Source: Ruegeria atlantica
Lineage (GTDB): Bacteria > Pseudomonadota > Alphaproteobacteria > Rhodobacterales > Rhodobacteraceae
NCBI RefSeq assembly: GCF_013032005.1
Contig: NZ_WQBE01000001.1
Span: 62,001-126,000, forward strand
Direction of reading: 5' to 3'
Length of the DNA: 64,000 bases
In this document: positions 25,897 through 35,491 of the stretch, piece after piece
How the letters are laid out: each line of letters starts with the position of its first letter
How positions within the stretch are numbered: position 1 is the stretch's first letter
The notes under the pieces: generated by a model
Told to the model about the DNA's origin: nothing
Database searches by the model: none
The model's input: the letters and a program-made list of their open reading frames with translations, nothing else
Position numbers and translations under genes: made by a program

Positions 25897-27270
25897 TCAG
25901 CAGTTGGGTACGTTCACCGCCAGGCCGCCCAGTGACGTTTCCTTGTATTTCTCGTGCATATCATGGCCGGTCTGGCGCATAGTCTCGATCACGGAATCCA
26001 GCGGTACGAAGTGTTTTCCATCGCCACGCAACGCCAGCGATGCTGCGGAAACGGCTTTGATCGCCGCCAGTCCGTTGCGTTCGATACACGGAACCTGCAC
26101 CAACCCGGCAACCGGGTCACAGGTCATGCCCAGATGATGCTCCAGCGCGATTTCAGCTGCGTTTTCAACCTGTTCCGGTGTTCCACCCATGACGGCACAC
26201 AGACCTGCCGCAGCCATGGCTGATGCGCTTCCGACTTCGGCCTGACAGCCCGCTTCGGCGCCAGAGATCGAGGCGTTATATTTCACCAGTCCGCCAATGG
26301 CGGCAGCGGTCAGAAGGAAATCCTCGATATGGCTTTCCGACGCGCCGGGCACGTGATCAAGGTAATAGCGCAGCACCGAAGGCATCGTACCTGCCGCGCC
26401 ATTGGTCGGGGCGGTCACGACTTGCCCACCAGCGGCGTTTTCCTCGTTCACCGCCATGGCATAGACACTCATCCAGTCATTGATGGTGTGCGGCGCGTTC
26501 AGGTTCATGCCCCGCTCGGCCAGCAGAGCATCGTGAATGCCTTTGGCGCGGCGTCGCACGTTCAGGCCACCGGGCAAAATGCCGTCAGTATTCAGGCCGC
26601 GCTCGATGCAATTGTTCATAACTTCCCACAGACGCGCAGTGCCTTTGGCAAAGCTATCGGCACAGCCGCGCGCGATTTCATTATCGCGCTTCATCTGAGC
26701 GATGCTTTTGCCGCTGGTCTTTGCCATCTCAAGCATTTCGGCGGCGGATTTGAACGGGAACGGGACCGGGTCGCCCTCGTCGGTTGCCTTGCCTTCGGCC
26801 AGTTCCTCTTCGGTCAGGACAAAGCCACCGCCGACCGAGTAGTAAACCTGCCGCAGGATCACATCGCCTTGTGCGTCGGTGGCCATCAGGATCATGCCAT
26901 TGGCGTGGCCGGGCAGGTTGTTGTCATAGTCAAAGATCAGGTCAGTCTTTGGGTTGAACTGAAGCGTCGGCAACCCTTCGGGCGTCACCGAGTGCGTCTT
27001 GGAAATTTCCGCCAGCGCGGCCTCGGCCTTATCGTTGTCGTAGGTGTCGGGCACAAACCCGGCCAGTCCCAGAATGGTGGCACGGTCGGTGGCGTGTCCG
27101 ACCCCAGTAAAAGCCAGCGAGCCGTGCAGCGATCCGCGCAGCCCCGCAAATTCGAACGGGGACGCGCGCATCATGTCCAGAAAACGCGCGGCGGCCACCA
27201 TCGGCCCCATGGTATGAGACGATGACGGGCCGATGCCCACTTTGAACATATCGAAGACAGATAGAAACAT
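25897..27270 (-). CDS. sdaA: L-serine ammonia-lyase (Fe-S type, single chain)
   Basis: 457 residues. The N-terminal beta domain begins [23 protein letters not shown] and the alpha domain has [18 protein letters not shown] and [23 protein letters not shown], supplying cysteines for the oxygen-sensitive [4Fe-4S] cluster. The enzyme converts L-serine to pyruvate and ammonia. The start lies 1 base after the GST stop, so the GST, sdaA and GFA genes form an operon. Confidence 0.95.
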   Translation of the reverse strand: MFLSVFDMFKVGIGPSSSHTMGPMVAAARFLDMMRASPFEFAGLRGSLHGSLAFTGVGHATDRATILGLAGFVPDTYDNDKAEAALAEISKTHSVTPEGLPTLQFNPKTDLIFDYDNNLPGHANGMILMATDAQGDVILRQVYYSVGGGFVLTEEELAEGKATDEGDPVPFPFKSAAEMLEMAKTSGKSIAQMKRDNEIARGCADSFAKGTARLWEVMNNCIERGLNTDGILPGGLNVRRRAKGIHDALLAERGMNLNAPHTINDWMSVYAMAVNEENAAGGQVVTAPTNGAAGTMPSVLRYYLDHVPGASESHIEDFLLTAAAIGGLVKYNASISGAEAGCQAEVGSASAMAAAGLCAVMGGTPEQVENAAEIALEHHLGMTCDPVAGLVQVPCIERNGLAAIKAVSAASLALRGDGKHFVPLDSVIETMRQTGHDMHEKYKETSLGGLAVNVPNC

Positions 27271-27271
27271 A

Positions 27272-27973
27272 TCAGGTAGCTGAGCCTTCTTCAGGTGTAG
27301 CGTAACGTGGTGAGGTGAACGGCGTAACCCCCAACCCCTCGGCCGCGATGGCGGCTTGGGTTGCAGGTCGGGAATCCAGCCGCGTCAGGATGTCCTGCAG
27401 ATGGGGCGTGTCCCTGAGCTGAAACCAGCTGCGATCCGCGCTGGCGGGGTACAGCGCCATCCAACGCATTTGGCACGCCAGATAAAAGCTTAAAACCGAT
27501 GGGGTGTCGGCCTGCAGCCAATCCGGCGCTTTCTGGGCTTCGGCATCCAGTACCCGCAAATGTTGGCGCAGGCGCGGGCGGATGCCTTCACGCAGGGTCT
27601 CGGCCTGCACGGGGTCGATGTACTTTTCAGCATAGAAAAGAATGCGCAGATCGGCGTGCAGCGTGTTGGACGCAAAAAACAGCCATTTCAGAAACGCCAC
27701 CCGATCCGGGCTGTTGGGGGCAGGGGCCAGTTGCTTGTGCGTATCCGCCAGCCACAACAAAATGGCTGCCGTTTCAAAGATCGGTCCTTGCGGGGTGTCC
27801 AGCACCGGGATCAATCCATTCGGGTTCAAGGCCCGATAGGCCGCGCTGTCCTGTTCGTTCCGGCGGCGGTCCACCAGTACGGTCTCAAAAGGAAGGCCCA
27901 TCTCTTCCAACACCAGTCTGATCACCAGCGAGGCGTTGTCGGGGGCATAATGAAGGCGATAGGGCGCGGTCAT
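27272..27973 (-). CDS. Glutathione S-transferase family protein
   Basis: 233 residues from ATG 27973. The thioredoxin-fold N-terminal half (YRLHYAPDNASLVIRLVLEEMGLPFE, then NPNGLIPVLDTPQGPIFETAAILLWLA) carries the cis-Pro and the glutathione gamma-Glu contact (ETAAI). An all-helical C-terminal domain follows. The substrate is unknown. It is the first gene of a leftward unit with sdaA, and divergent from rpiA. Confidence 0.9.
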   Translation of the reverse strand: MTAPYRLHYAPDNASLVIRLVLEEMGLPFETVLVDRRRNEQDSAAYRALNPNGLIPVLDTPQGPIFETAAILLWLADTHKQLAPAPNSPDRVAFLKWLFFASNTLHADLRILFYAEKYIDPVQAETLREGIRPRLRQHLRVLDAEAQKAPDWLQADTPSVLSFYLACQMRWMALYPASADRSWFQLRDTPHLQDILTRLDSRPATQAAIAAEGLGVTPFTSPRYATPEEGSAT

Positions 27974-28140
27974 GGCCCCTATGTAACTTGCGGGGCGAAT
28001 GCCGGAAGCCTCGATTGCGACGTTTCCCTTCGGAAACGCGTATTTTCCACGCATGTTTACGCGTGATGGCGGCGATTTGGCACTCGCGGTTGGTTGCCGC
28101 ATTTCGTATAAGTCTGGCAGTAATAAAGGGAAACGCTGCC

Positions 28141-28926
28141 ATGACCCGTGATCTGTCACCCATCGATAACGCCAAATATGTCGCCGCTCGTCGCGCTGCT
28201 GACATGGTGCAAGACGGAATGCGTGTAGGTCTGGGGACAGGGTCAACAGCCGCTTGGATGGTGCGTCGCATCGGTGAGCGGGTCAAAAAAGAAGGGCTGC
28301 GGATCAAGGGTGTTCCGACGTCGATCCGCACCGCGCAACTGGCCTGCGAAGTCGGGATCGAAGTGGTCTCATTGGATCAGGCGGGGTGGTTGGATCTGAC
28401 CATTGATGGCGCGGATGAATTCGATGGCGAGCTGAACCTGATCAAAGGTGGCGGTGGCGCGCATCTGCAGGAGAAGATCGTCGCCACGGCCAGCGACCAG
28501 ATGGTCGTCATCGCCGATGCCGGCAAAGAGGTCGAAACCCTGGGCGCCTTCCCTTTGCCGGTCGAGGTGATCCCCTTTGGTTGGCAAACCACCCGCACTT
28601 TGATCCAAGAGGTGCTGGACACGATGGATGTTCTGGGCACTTCGGCCATGCTTCGGATGGATGGTGAAGCCCCTTTTGTGACAGATGAAGGCAACCACGT
28701 TTTGGATTTGCACCTGCAGCGCATCGGCAATGCGCGCCAGTTGGCGCTGGTGCTTAATCAGGTGCCAGGTGTGGTCGAGAACGGGTTGTTCATCGACATC
28801 TGTGACAAGGTCGTGATCGGCCACGGGGACGGCCGGGTCGAACTGCGCGACATCAACGCGGGTACCACCGAGCTGGACGAATTGGTGGACAGTGGTGAAA
28901 ACCTGTTCTCGGATTTGGCTGACTGA
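28141..28926 (+). CDS. rpiA: Ribose-5-phosphate isomerase A
   Basis: 261 residues. The motifs are GMRVGLGTGSTAAWMVR (phosphate loop), DLTIDGADEFDGELNLIKGGGGAHLQEKIVA (with the catalytic Asp and Glu) and the downstream PLPVEVIPFGW. It interconverts ribose-5-phosphate and ribulose-5-phosphate in the pentose phosphate pathway. An A-rich GGAAACG precedes ATG 28141. Length is slightly longer than E. coli RpiA (219) because of a C-terminal extension, as common in alphaproteobacteria. Confidence 0.95.
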   Translation: MTRDLSPIDNAKYVAARRAADMVQDGMRVGLGTGSTAAWMVRRIGERVKKEGLRIKGVPTSIRTAQLACEVGIEVVSLDQAGWLDLTIDGADEFDGELNLIKGGGGAHLQEKIVATASDQMVVIADAGKEVETLGAFPLPVEVIPFGWQTTRTLIQEVLDTMDVLGTSAMLRMDGEAPFVTDEGNHVLDLHLQRIGNARQLALVLNQVPGVVENGLFIDICDKVVIGHGDGRVELRDINAGTTELDELVDSGENLFSDLAD

Positions 28927-28929
28927 CGA

Positions 28930-29175
28930 ATGTCAGAGCTTTCGGCATTACAATTCGGCGAAGTCAGTTTCCAAAAACCGGACGGCACATTCGAGAGCAT
29001 GCCCCTCCAGTTGCAATCTATGGCGAAACCCATATCTGAGCGGTTCGTAAGGACGGTTGAGCATTACTGGCCGATTTTTTTGCGTCCTGGCAAGATCAAC
29101 TGTCTCACCAGAACGGTCTGGACTGTGGTGAGCAATAAGATACACCCGTGGCGTCGCTTTGATGGCGCTTGCTGA
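28930..29175 (+). CDS. Doubtful small ORF between rpiA and gor
   Basis: An 81-codon frame from ATG 28930, 3 bases after the rpiA stop, fills most of the 270-base spacer before gor. It has no hydrophobic segment, no recognisable motif and an unusual mix of Trp and Cys at its end (TVWTVVSNKIHPWRRFDGAC). It could be a small protein coupled to rpiA or simply the gor leader. I would not trust it without conservation. Confidence 0.2.
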   Translation: MSELSALQFGEVSFQKPDGTFESMPLQLQSMAKPISERFVRTVEHYWPIFLRPGKINCLTRTVWTVVSNKIHPWRRFDGAC

Positions 29176-29196
29176 AAACTGAAAGAGGCACGGTAA

Positions 29197-30555
29197 ATGA
29201 GCTTTGATTATGATCTGTTCGTCATCGGAGGCGGCTCGGGCGGGGTTCGCGCAGCGCGTGTGGCTGCTGGTGAGAATGGTGCCAAGGTGGCGCTGGCCGA
29301 AGAGGATCGTTATGGCGGGACCTGTGTCATCCGAGGCTGTGTTCCGAAAAAGCTGATGGTCTTTGCCAGTGAGTTCTCAGGGACAATGCAGGACGCGCAA
29401 GCCTATGGTTGGGATGTTAAACCCGGCGGGCTTGATTGGAACATGTTCCACGACAAGCTGGTCGCGGAACTGGATCGGCTTGAAGGTGTTTATCGCAATA
29501 TCCTGAAAAACAACGGTGTCGAAAGCTTTGATCAGCGTGCCCATGTGGTTGATGCGCATACGGTTGAGCTGGCCGATGGCACGCGTAAGACGGCCAAGCA
29601 CATCCTGATCGCCACCGGCGGTCGTCCGGTCGTGCCCGAGTTTCCGGGCTCAGATCTGGCCATCACCTCAAACGAAATCTTCCATCTTGAGAAATTGCCT
29701 CAATCCATCTTGATCGTCGGTGGCGGCTACATAGCCAGCGAGTTCGCAGGGATCATGAACGGGATGGGTGTGAAGACCACTCAGTTCTACCGCGGCGCGC
29801 AAATTCTGCGCGGCTTTGATGAGGAAGCACGCGGCCTGATCTGCGAGGAAATGCGCCAGAACGGTATTGATGTACGTCTGGGCACCAATGTGTTGGAGAT
29901 GACCAAGGAAGGTGACCAAATTCGCGTCAAAGCCACCGACGGCACCGAGGATCAATTCGATGTTGTCATGTACGCCACTGGTCGTGCGCCCAATGCCGAC
30001 AACCTAGGGCTTGAGGCAGTGGGCGTTGAACGGGGTCGTAAGGGCGAGATCGTTGTGGACGAATACAGCCAGACGGGCGTGCCTTCGATCTTTGCAATTG
30101 GGGATGTGACAGATCGGGTGAATTTGACACCGGTTGCGATCCGCGAGGGCATGGCTTTTGTCGAAACAGTGTTCAAAGGCAACCCGACGCCGGTCGATCA
30201 CGAGCTGATCCCGACCGCGATCTTCACCCAACCGGAGTTCGGTACCGTGGGATTGAGCGAGGAAGACGCTGCCGCGCAAGAACCGGTCGAGGTATATACA
30301 ACCTCGTTCAAGCCGATGCAAAAGGCGTTTGCGGGTGGAACGCAGCGGGTGCTGATGAAGCTGATCGTCAGTCAGGCGACCCGCAAGGTGTTGGGTTGCC
30401 ATATCGTGGCACCGGGCGCGGGCGAGATGATCCAGCTGGCAGGAATCGCCGTTAAAATGGGTGCAACCAAGGAAGATTTCGACCGCACGGTTGCCGTTCA
30501 CCCGGTTATGGCCGAAGAACTGGTGACAATGCGGCAACCTGTTCGCACTGCTTGA
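29197..30555 (+). CDS. gor: Glutathione-disulfide reductase
   Basis: 452 residues. FAD-binding GGGSGGVRAARVAAGENGAKVALAE, redox-active disulfide GGTCVIRGCVPKKLM (two Cys four apart), NAD(P)-binding GGGYIASEFAGIMNGMG, and the C-terminal catalytic HPVMAEE. It reduces GSSG with NADPH. It is preceded by AGAGGCACGGTAA with a ribosome site. Probably part of the rpiA transcription unit or with its own promoter in the 270-base spacer. Confidence 0.94.
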   Translation: MSFDYDLFVIGGGSGGVRAARVAAGENGAKVALAEEDRYGGTCVIRGCVPKKLMVFASEFSGTMQDAQAYGWDVKPGGLDWNMFHDKLVAELDRLEGVYRNILKNNGVESFDQRAHVVDAHTVELADGTRKTAKHILIATGGRPVVPEFPGSDLAITSNEIFHLEKLPQSILIVGGGYIASEFAGIMNGMGVKTTQFYRGAQILRGFDEEARGLICEEMRQNGIDVRLGTNVLEMTKEGDQIRVKATDGTEDQFDVVMYATGRAPNADNLGLEAVGVERGRKGEIVVDEYSQTGVPSIFAIGDVTDRVNLTPVAIREGMAFVETVFKGNPTPVDHELIPTAIFTQPEFGTVGLSEEDAAAQEPVEVYTTSFKPMQKAFAGGTQRVLMKLIVSQATRKVLGCHIVAPGAGEMIQLAGIAVKMGATKEDFDRTVAVHPVMAEELVTMRQPVRTA

Positions 30556-30627
30556 TTTGCAAGCGCGCGCACACAAGTTACAAGGGACACCGTGATCACA
30601 CGGTCCAACACGAAGGAACAGATACAT

Positions 30628-31770
30628 ATGGCGGGCAACAGCGGTGGCCCCTGGGGGGGCGGAGGCTCTTCTGGAGGCGGAGGAAATCGGGGTAATAATG
30701 GGGACGGACGCAAGCCTCCCGAAGGCGACGGCCCGCAGATCCCCGAGATCGATGAGCTGATGAAAAAAGGCCAAGAGCAGCTGCGCGTTCTGATGGGCGG
30801 TCGCGGCGGCGGTGGCCGCGGCGGCGGTCAGGGAACGGGCGGCGGTGGTCCGGTTTTCACCAAAGGCACGGTAGTAATTGGTTTGCTGGTTGCCGCGGGT
30901 CTGTGGGGAGCTGCAAGCTTCTACACGGTCAAACCGGAAGAACAGTCGGTTGAGTTGTTCTTGGGTGAATTTTCGGCCGTTGGGAATCCGGGTCTGAACT
31001 TTGCGCCTTGGCCGTTTGTGACCGCCGAGGTGATCCCGGTAACCCGTGAACAGAATGAAGACATGGGCGGTGCGCGCGGCAGTGACGATGGTCTGATGCT
31101 GACCGGCGACGAAAATGTGGTCGACATCGACTATCAGGTTGTCTGGAACATCAACGATCCGGCTAAATATCTGTTTAACTTGCGCGATCCGCGTCAGACG
31201 ATTCGGGCCGTTTCTGAATCGGCGATGCGCGAGATCATCGCACAGAGCGAGTTGGCACCGATTCTGAACAGGGACCGGGGCATTATCGCAGACCGGTTGC
31301 AGGAATTGATTCAGCTGACAATGGACAGCTACGATTCTGGTGTGAACATCGTCCGCGTAAACTTTGACAAGGCTGACCCTCCACAGGACGTGATCGCAGC
31401 GTTCCGTGATGTTCAGGCTGCGGCGCAAGAACGTGACCGCCTGCAAAACGTGGCCGACGCTTATGCGAACCGTGTTCTGGCTGAGGCCCGTGGTGAAGCC
31501 GCGCAGGTTCTGGAAGAGGCCGAAGCCTATCGCGCCCAGCAGATCAATGGCGCGCAGGGTGAGGCCAGCCGCTTTAGCGCGGTTCTGGAAGAATACTCCA
31601 AGGCACCTGATGTGACGCGCAAGCGTCTGTATCTGGAGCGAATGGAGCAGGTTCTGGGCGACGTAGACAAAATCATCCTCGACGAGAACTCGACAGGGTC
31701 GGGGCAGGGCGTCGTGCCTTATCTTCCGCTGAACGAGCTGCGCCGCAATCAGACTGAGGAGAGCAACTGA
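30628..31770 (+). CDS. hflK: FtsH modulator HflK
   Basis: 380 residues from ATG 30628, with AAGGAA upstream. A long glycine-rich N-terminus (GGPWGGGGSSGGGGNRGNN, and a second Gly run near residue 65) is followed by one transmembrane helix (VVIGLLVAAGLWGAASFYTV). An SPFH/band-7 domain and a coiled-coil rich in Ala and Glu follow. HflK forms a large membrane cage with HflC around the protease FtsH. The stop overlaps the hflC start. Confidence 0.94.
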   Translation: MAGNSGGPWGGGGSSGGGGNRGNNGDGRKPPEGDGPQIPEIDELMKKGQEQLRVLMGGRGGGGRGGGQGTGGGGPVFTKGTVVIGLLVAAGLWGAASFYTVKPEEQSVELFLGEFSAVGNPGLNFAPWPFVTAEVIPVTREQNEDMGGARGSDDGLMLTGDENVVDIDYQVVWNINDPAKYLFNLRDPRQTIRAVSESAMREIIAQSELAPILNRDRGIIADRLQELIQLTMDSYDSGVNIVRVNFDKADPPQDVIAAFRDVQAAAQERDRLQNVADAYANRVLAEARGEAAQVLEEAEAYRAQQINGAQGEASRFSAVLEEYSKAPDVTRKRLYLERMEQVLGDVDKIILDENSTGSGQGVVPYLPLNELRRNQTEESN

Positions 31771-32648
31771 TGCGTAAGTCACCTATAATCCTCATTTTGG
31801 TTGTGATCCTGGGTGTAATCGGCCTGTCCTCGATTTTCATCGTGGACGAACGTGAACGTGCGCTGGTTCTGCAATTTGGCCGCGTCGTTGCCGTGAAGGA
31901 AGAGCCCGGTTTGGCGTTCAAGATTCCGCTGATTCAGGAAGTTGTGCGCTATGACGACCGTATCCTGTCGATCGACGTGCAGCCGCTTGAAGTAACGCCA
32001 CTGGATGACCGTCGTTTGGTTGTTGATGCGTTTGCACGTTATCGGATTTCCGATCTGAACCGCTTCCGTCAGGCCGTCGGTGTTGGCGGTATCCCGGTCG
32101 CCGAGGATCGTCTGGATCGCATCTTGCGCGCCGAAACCCGCGAAGTGCTGGGTTCGGTTTCGTCCCGCGATATCCTGAGTTCCGACCGTGCCGCCTTGAT
32201 GCTGCGTATCCGCAACAGCGCGATCGCCGAAGCGCAGGCGCTGGGCGTTAACGTCATCGACGTGCGCTTGAAAGCAACTGACCTGCCGCAAGCCAACCTA
32301 GAGGCCACCTTTGACCGGATGAAGGCCGAGCGTGAACGCGAGGCGACCGATGAACGCGCCCGTGGTAACGAGGCGGCCCAGCGAGTGCGCGCCCAGGCGG
32401 ATCGTACTGTGGTTGAACTGGTGTCGGATGCTCGTCGTGAGGCCGAGATCATCCGCGGTGAAGCAGATGCCGAACGTAACGCGATCTTTGCCGAAGCTTA
32501 CGGCGCGGACCCTGAGTTCTTTGAATTCTACCGCTCTTTGTCGGCCTATGAAAATGCGTTGGGCGGTAGCAACAGTTCGATGGTTCTGAGCCCGGATTCC
32601 GAGTTCTTCAATTACCTGAAATCGCCCACCGGGCAGGCTGGTCGGTAA
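31770..32648 (+). CDS. hflC: FtsH modulator HflC
   Basis: 292 residues. An N-terminal membrane anchor (SPIILILVVILGVIGLSSIFIV) with DERERALVLQFGRVV opening the SPFH domain. Near the end is the conserved DPEFFEFYRSLSAYENAL and a short C-terminal tail SSMVLSPDSEFFNYL. It is the partner of HflK. Both junctions overlap by one base (TGATG), so hflK, hflC and the DUF2065 gene are tightly coupled. Confidence 0.94.
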   Translation: MRKSPIILILVVILGVIGLSSIFIVDERERALVLQFGRVVAVKEEPGLAFKIPLIQEVVRYDDRILSIDVQPLEVTPLDDRRLVVDAFARYRISDLNRFRQAVGVGGIPVAEDRLDRILRAETREVLGSVSSRDILSSDRAALMLRIRNSAIAEAQALGVNVIDVRLKATDLPQANLEATFDRMKAEREREATDERARGNEAAQRVRAQADRTVVELVSDARREAEIIRGEADAERNAIFAEAYGADPEFFEFYRSLSAYENALGGSNSSMVLSPDSEFFNYLKSPTGQAGR

Positions 32649-32842
32649 TGGGCCTGATCCTTCTGGCCTTCGGGCTGGTACTGATTGTCGAGGGGCTGGC
32701 CTATGCGCTGGCCCCTTCGCTTATTGAACGTATGCTTGAGGCGCTTCGATCACTGCCTGAACAGGCCCGTCGTCTGACCGGTCTGCTATGTGTTGTCAGC
32801 GGTCTGGTGTTGTTGTGGGGTGCATTTCAGCTCGGGTTTTGA
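32648..32842 (+). CDS. DUF2065-family small membrane protein
   Basis: 64 residues with two hydrophobic helices (LILLAFGLVLIVEGLAYALAPSLI and LTGLLCVVSGLVLLWGAFQLGF) around a short charged loop (SLPEQARRL). DUF2065 proteins are commonly encoded right after hflKC, and a role with that complex is likely but unproven. The start overlaps the hflC stop. Confidence 0.85.
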   Translation: MGLILLAFGLVLIVEGLAYALAPSLIERMLEALRSLPEQARRLTGLLCVVSGLVLLWGAFQLGF

Positions 32843-32973
32843 CACGTTGATTTCAATTGCCGGTGAATTCCCCGCGATCCCGAGTTGCGGGCTTGGGTAA
32901 ACTGACTACATTGGTTTCCAAGAGGGGTTGCTATGCGGCACCCTTATGACGTTGTTCGACAAGGAGTTCCCAA

Positions 32974-34464
32974 GTGCAGGCACAAGCGCGCAGTATTTCC
33001 GTCCAAAGGGACGACAGTGTTGGTTTCATGCGGCTGATGTGGTTGGCCTTTGCGGGGATGTTGCTTGTTCTGGCCCAATCCGTAGCCGCGCAGGCGCGGA
33101 GCGAAAGCCTGGCGCCGCTGGCCGAAAAGATCAGCCCAGCAGTGGTGAACATCACCACATCGACCCTGATCGAAGGGCAAACTGGCCCGCAAGGGATCGT
33201 GCCCGAAGGTTCTCCGTTCGAGGATTTCTTTCGCGAGTTTCAGGACCGAGATGGTGAAGAGGGCGACCGCCCACGCCGCAGCAATGCGCTGGGATCGGGT
33301 TTTGTGATTTCCGAGGACGGTTATATCGTCACCAACAACCACGTCATTGCGGAAGCTGATGAAATCCTTGTGGAATTCTTTCCAGGCGACGGCCAGCCCA
33401 AGAAAGAGTTGCCCGCCAAGGTGATTGGCACAGATGAAAAAACAGACATCGCGCTGCTCAAGGTCGAAGCCTCGGGTCCGCTGCAATATGTGCAATTCGG
33501 TGACAGCGACATTGCGCGTGTGGGGGATTGGGTGATTGCCATGGGTAACCCGCTGGGACAGGGCTTTTCTGTTTCGGCTGGTATCGTGTCGGCCCGCAAC
33601 CGGGCGCTGAGCGGTTCTTATGACGACTATATTCAGACGGACGCAGCCATTAACCGGGGGAACTCGGGCGGGCCGCTGTTTAATATGAACGGCGAGGTGA
33701 TCGGCGTGAACACCGCGATCCTGTCGCCCAATGGCGGCTCCATCGGGATCGGGTTCTCGATGGCGTCCAACGTGGTCGTTAAGGTCGTTGACCAACTGCG
33801 CGAATTCGGTGAAACCCGCCGTGGCTGGCTGGGCGTGCGCATTCAAGACGTGACCGAGGACATGGCCGAGGCGATGGGGCTGGACAAACCCGGCGGCGCG
33901 CTGATCAGCGATGTACCGGACGGTCCGGCCAAAGATGCGGGCCTGCTTGCGGGTGACGTTATCCTCAGCTTTGACGGGGTCGAGGTCGAAGATACGCGCG
34001 GTCTGGTGCGTCAGGTGGGCGAGACTACGGTTGGCAAGTCGGTTCGTGTTGTGGTGCATCGCGACGGGGGCACTCAGACCGTTCTGGTCACGCTGGGCCG
34101 TCGTGAGGATGCGGAACGCGCGGATAGCGAGGAAGAGGACACACCAGAGGCCGCGCCTGAGGAAAACGCCGATATTCTGGGCCTGACGATTTCACCCCTG
34201 ACAGATACGTTGCGCACCGATCTTGATTTGGATGCGGAGGCAGAAGGGCTGGTTGTGACTGCGGTGGACGAAGCGTCCGAAGCTTTTTCCAAGGGGCTGC
34301 GCGCCGGTGATCTGATTACCGAAGCCGGTCAGCAGAAGGTCAGTTCGATTGAAGATCTTGAGGCCCGTATGGAAGAAGCGCGTGAGGCAGGCCGCAAGTC
34401 GTTGTTGTTGCTGGTACGCCGTGGCGGTGAACCGCGCTTTGTGGCGCTGAGCCTGGGCGAGTAA
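32974..34464 (+). CDS. degP: Do-family periplasmic serine protease (DegP/DegQ-like)
   Basis: 496 residues from GTG 32974, with GGAG 7 bases upstream. An N-terminal hydrophobic segment (LMWLAFAGMLLVLAQSVAAQA) is the signal peptide. The trypsin-like domain has the triad His in TNNHVIAEA, Asp in KTDIALLKV and Ser in NRGNSGGPLF. Two PDZ domains follow (RRGWLGVRIQDV... and ILGLTISPLTDTL...). It degrades or refolds damaged envelope proteins. Downstream of hflKC, it makes this a membrane protein quality-control block. Confidence 0.94.
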   Translation: MQAQARSISVQRDDSVGFMRLMWLAFAGMLLVLAQSVAAQARSESLAPLAEKISPAVVNITTSTLIEGQTGPQGIVPEGSPFEDFFREFQDRDGEEGDRPRRSNALGSGFVISEDGYIVTNNHVIAEADEILVEFFPGDGQPKKELPAKVIGTDEKTDIALLKVEASGPLQYVQFGDSDIARVGDWVIAMGNPLGQGFSVSAGIVSARNRALSGSYDDYIQTDAAINRGNSGGPLFNMNGEVIGVNTAILSPNGGSIGIGFSMASNVVVKVVDQLREFGETRRGWLGVRIQDVTEDMAEAMGLDKPGGALISDVPDGPAKDAGLLAGDVILSFDGVEVEDTRGLVRQVGETTVGKSVRVVVHRDGGTQTVLVTLGRREDAERADSEEEDTPEAAPEENADILGLTISPLTDTLRTDLDLDAEAEGLVVTAVDEASEAFSKGLRAGDLITEAGQQKVSSIEDLEARMEEAREAGRKSLLLLVRRGGEPRFVALSLGE

Positions 34465-34482
34465 CTGACACCTAAATAAACC

Positions 34483-34515
34483 AAAAGGCCGGGGTCATCG
34501 CTCCGGCTTTTTTGC
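34483..34515 (+). terminator. Rho-independent terminator after degP
   Basis: AAAAGGCCGGGG-TCATCG-CTCCGGCTTTTTT forms a GC stem with a T6 tail, 19 bases after the protease stop. It ends the hflK-degP block. Confidence 0.85.
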
Positions 34516-34578
34516 GTTTTTGGGGACAGAAAAAAGGTGAGCCACACGCCGGGGAGGCGCATGGCTCTGATACAGGGA

Positions 34579-34618
34579 GAGGTCAGTGGACAGATATCGG
34601 GGATGATTCTCTGACCTC
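34579..34618. repeat. Long-loop inverted repeat between convergent degP and Crp-like gene
   Basis: GAGGTCAG (34579-34586) and CTGACCTC (34611-34618) are perfect 8-base arms with a 24-base loop. It lies downstream of both convergent genes and could be a second hairpin for the Crp-like gene or part of a small RNA. There is no clear T-run. Confidence 0.35.
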
Positions 34619-34682
34619 CTACGGTAACAACTAAGAGATTAGTCTTGATGTTGTAAAAGGTCTGTGAAGCAGGTCACAGGGG

Positions 34683-35351
34683 TCAGATCAGGTCGGATTC
34701 TGCCAGTTCTCGCAGGGCCTGGAAATCCTGAATCATCAACCCGCCACGCGAAGCTTCGACCACGTTGTCGCGTTTCCAGGTCGAGATCGTCTTGGACACC
34801 GCCTCGCGCGTGGCGCCAACGAATTCGGCAAGTTCGCTTTGCGACAGGGTGATCCGGGTCGAAGGGTCATCCTGAAGTCCGGACAGGTGTAACAGCTTGC
34901 GGGCCAACCGGATTGGCATCGGCAGGAACACCTGCTCATTCAGCTGCGACCCCATCCACCGCATGCGCAGACCGGCCAATCGGATCAAGTCGACCGCCAG
35001 ATCGGGATGCTGGCGAATTTGCTCCATCACGTCCCCCTGCCGGACACGCAGAATGCGCGAGGATTCTGCCGCAGCGATGGTGGCTGTGCGAGGGCCGCTG
35101 TCGAACAGTGCAATCTCTCCGAACACCTCACCAGGGCGCATAAGGGTCAGCGACAGTTTGCGGCCGCTCATGGCCAGAAAGGACACCTCAAGCGTACCTT
35201 CGAGAATGGCGTACAATGCGTCACCCTCGTCACCCTGTTCAAACAGGACGTCACCACGTTCCAGTGCGATTTCAGTCGCCTGGGCGGAAAGCATGGCTTT
35301 CAACCCGTCGGATGCCTCGGACAGGAAGCCGCTGTCTGGGAAAGCCGTCAT
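34683..35351 (-). CDS. Crp/Fnr-family transcription regulator
   Basis: 222 residues from ATG 35351; the frame continues to 35447, but those 32 residues are unlike the family. A cyclic-nucleotide-binding beta-barrel (RGDVLFEQGDEGDALYAILEGTLEV, then LMRPGEVFGEIALFDSGPRTATIAA with the phosphate-binding region) is followed by a long helix. The C-terminal winged helix is TLSQSELAEFVGATREAVSKTISTWKRD. No N-terminal Fe-S cysteines are present, so it is not an Fnr oxygen sensor. Targets are unknown. Confidence 0.88.
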   Translation of the reverse strand: MTAFPDSGFLSEASDGLKAMLSAQATEIALERGDVLFEQGDEGDALYAILEGTLEVSFLAMSGRKLSLTLMRPGEVFGEIALFDSGPRTATIAAAESSRILRVRQGDVMEQIRQHPDLAVDLIRLAGLRMRWMGSQLNEQVFLPMPIRLARKLLHLSGLQDDPSTRITLSQSELAEFVGATREAVSKTISTWKRDNVVEASRGGLMIQDFQALRELAESDLI

Positions 35352-35491
35352 GAGTTCCAGATTCTCCGGCTGTGAGTGTTTTGGTGGTGACACAACTTTC
35401 CACAGGTTCGGCCTTAAGCCAAGGTTTTTGTCGGCATCGGCCGACAAACCATCGCAAACGTATGAGGCGAACGCCTTCCCAGCCGGTTCAT

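Noticed and set aside
30004-31782. 592-codon open frame on the minus strand
   Set aside because: Antisense to gor and hflK, both firmly identified. High GC in third positions leaves long mirror frames. The translation shows no family motifs.
32944-34059. 371-codon open frame on the minus strand
   Set aside because: Antisense to the Do protease gene; low-complexity translation rich in His, Arg and Gln typical of mirror frames.
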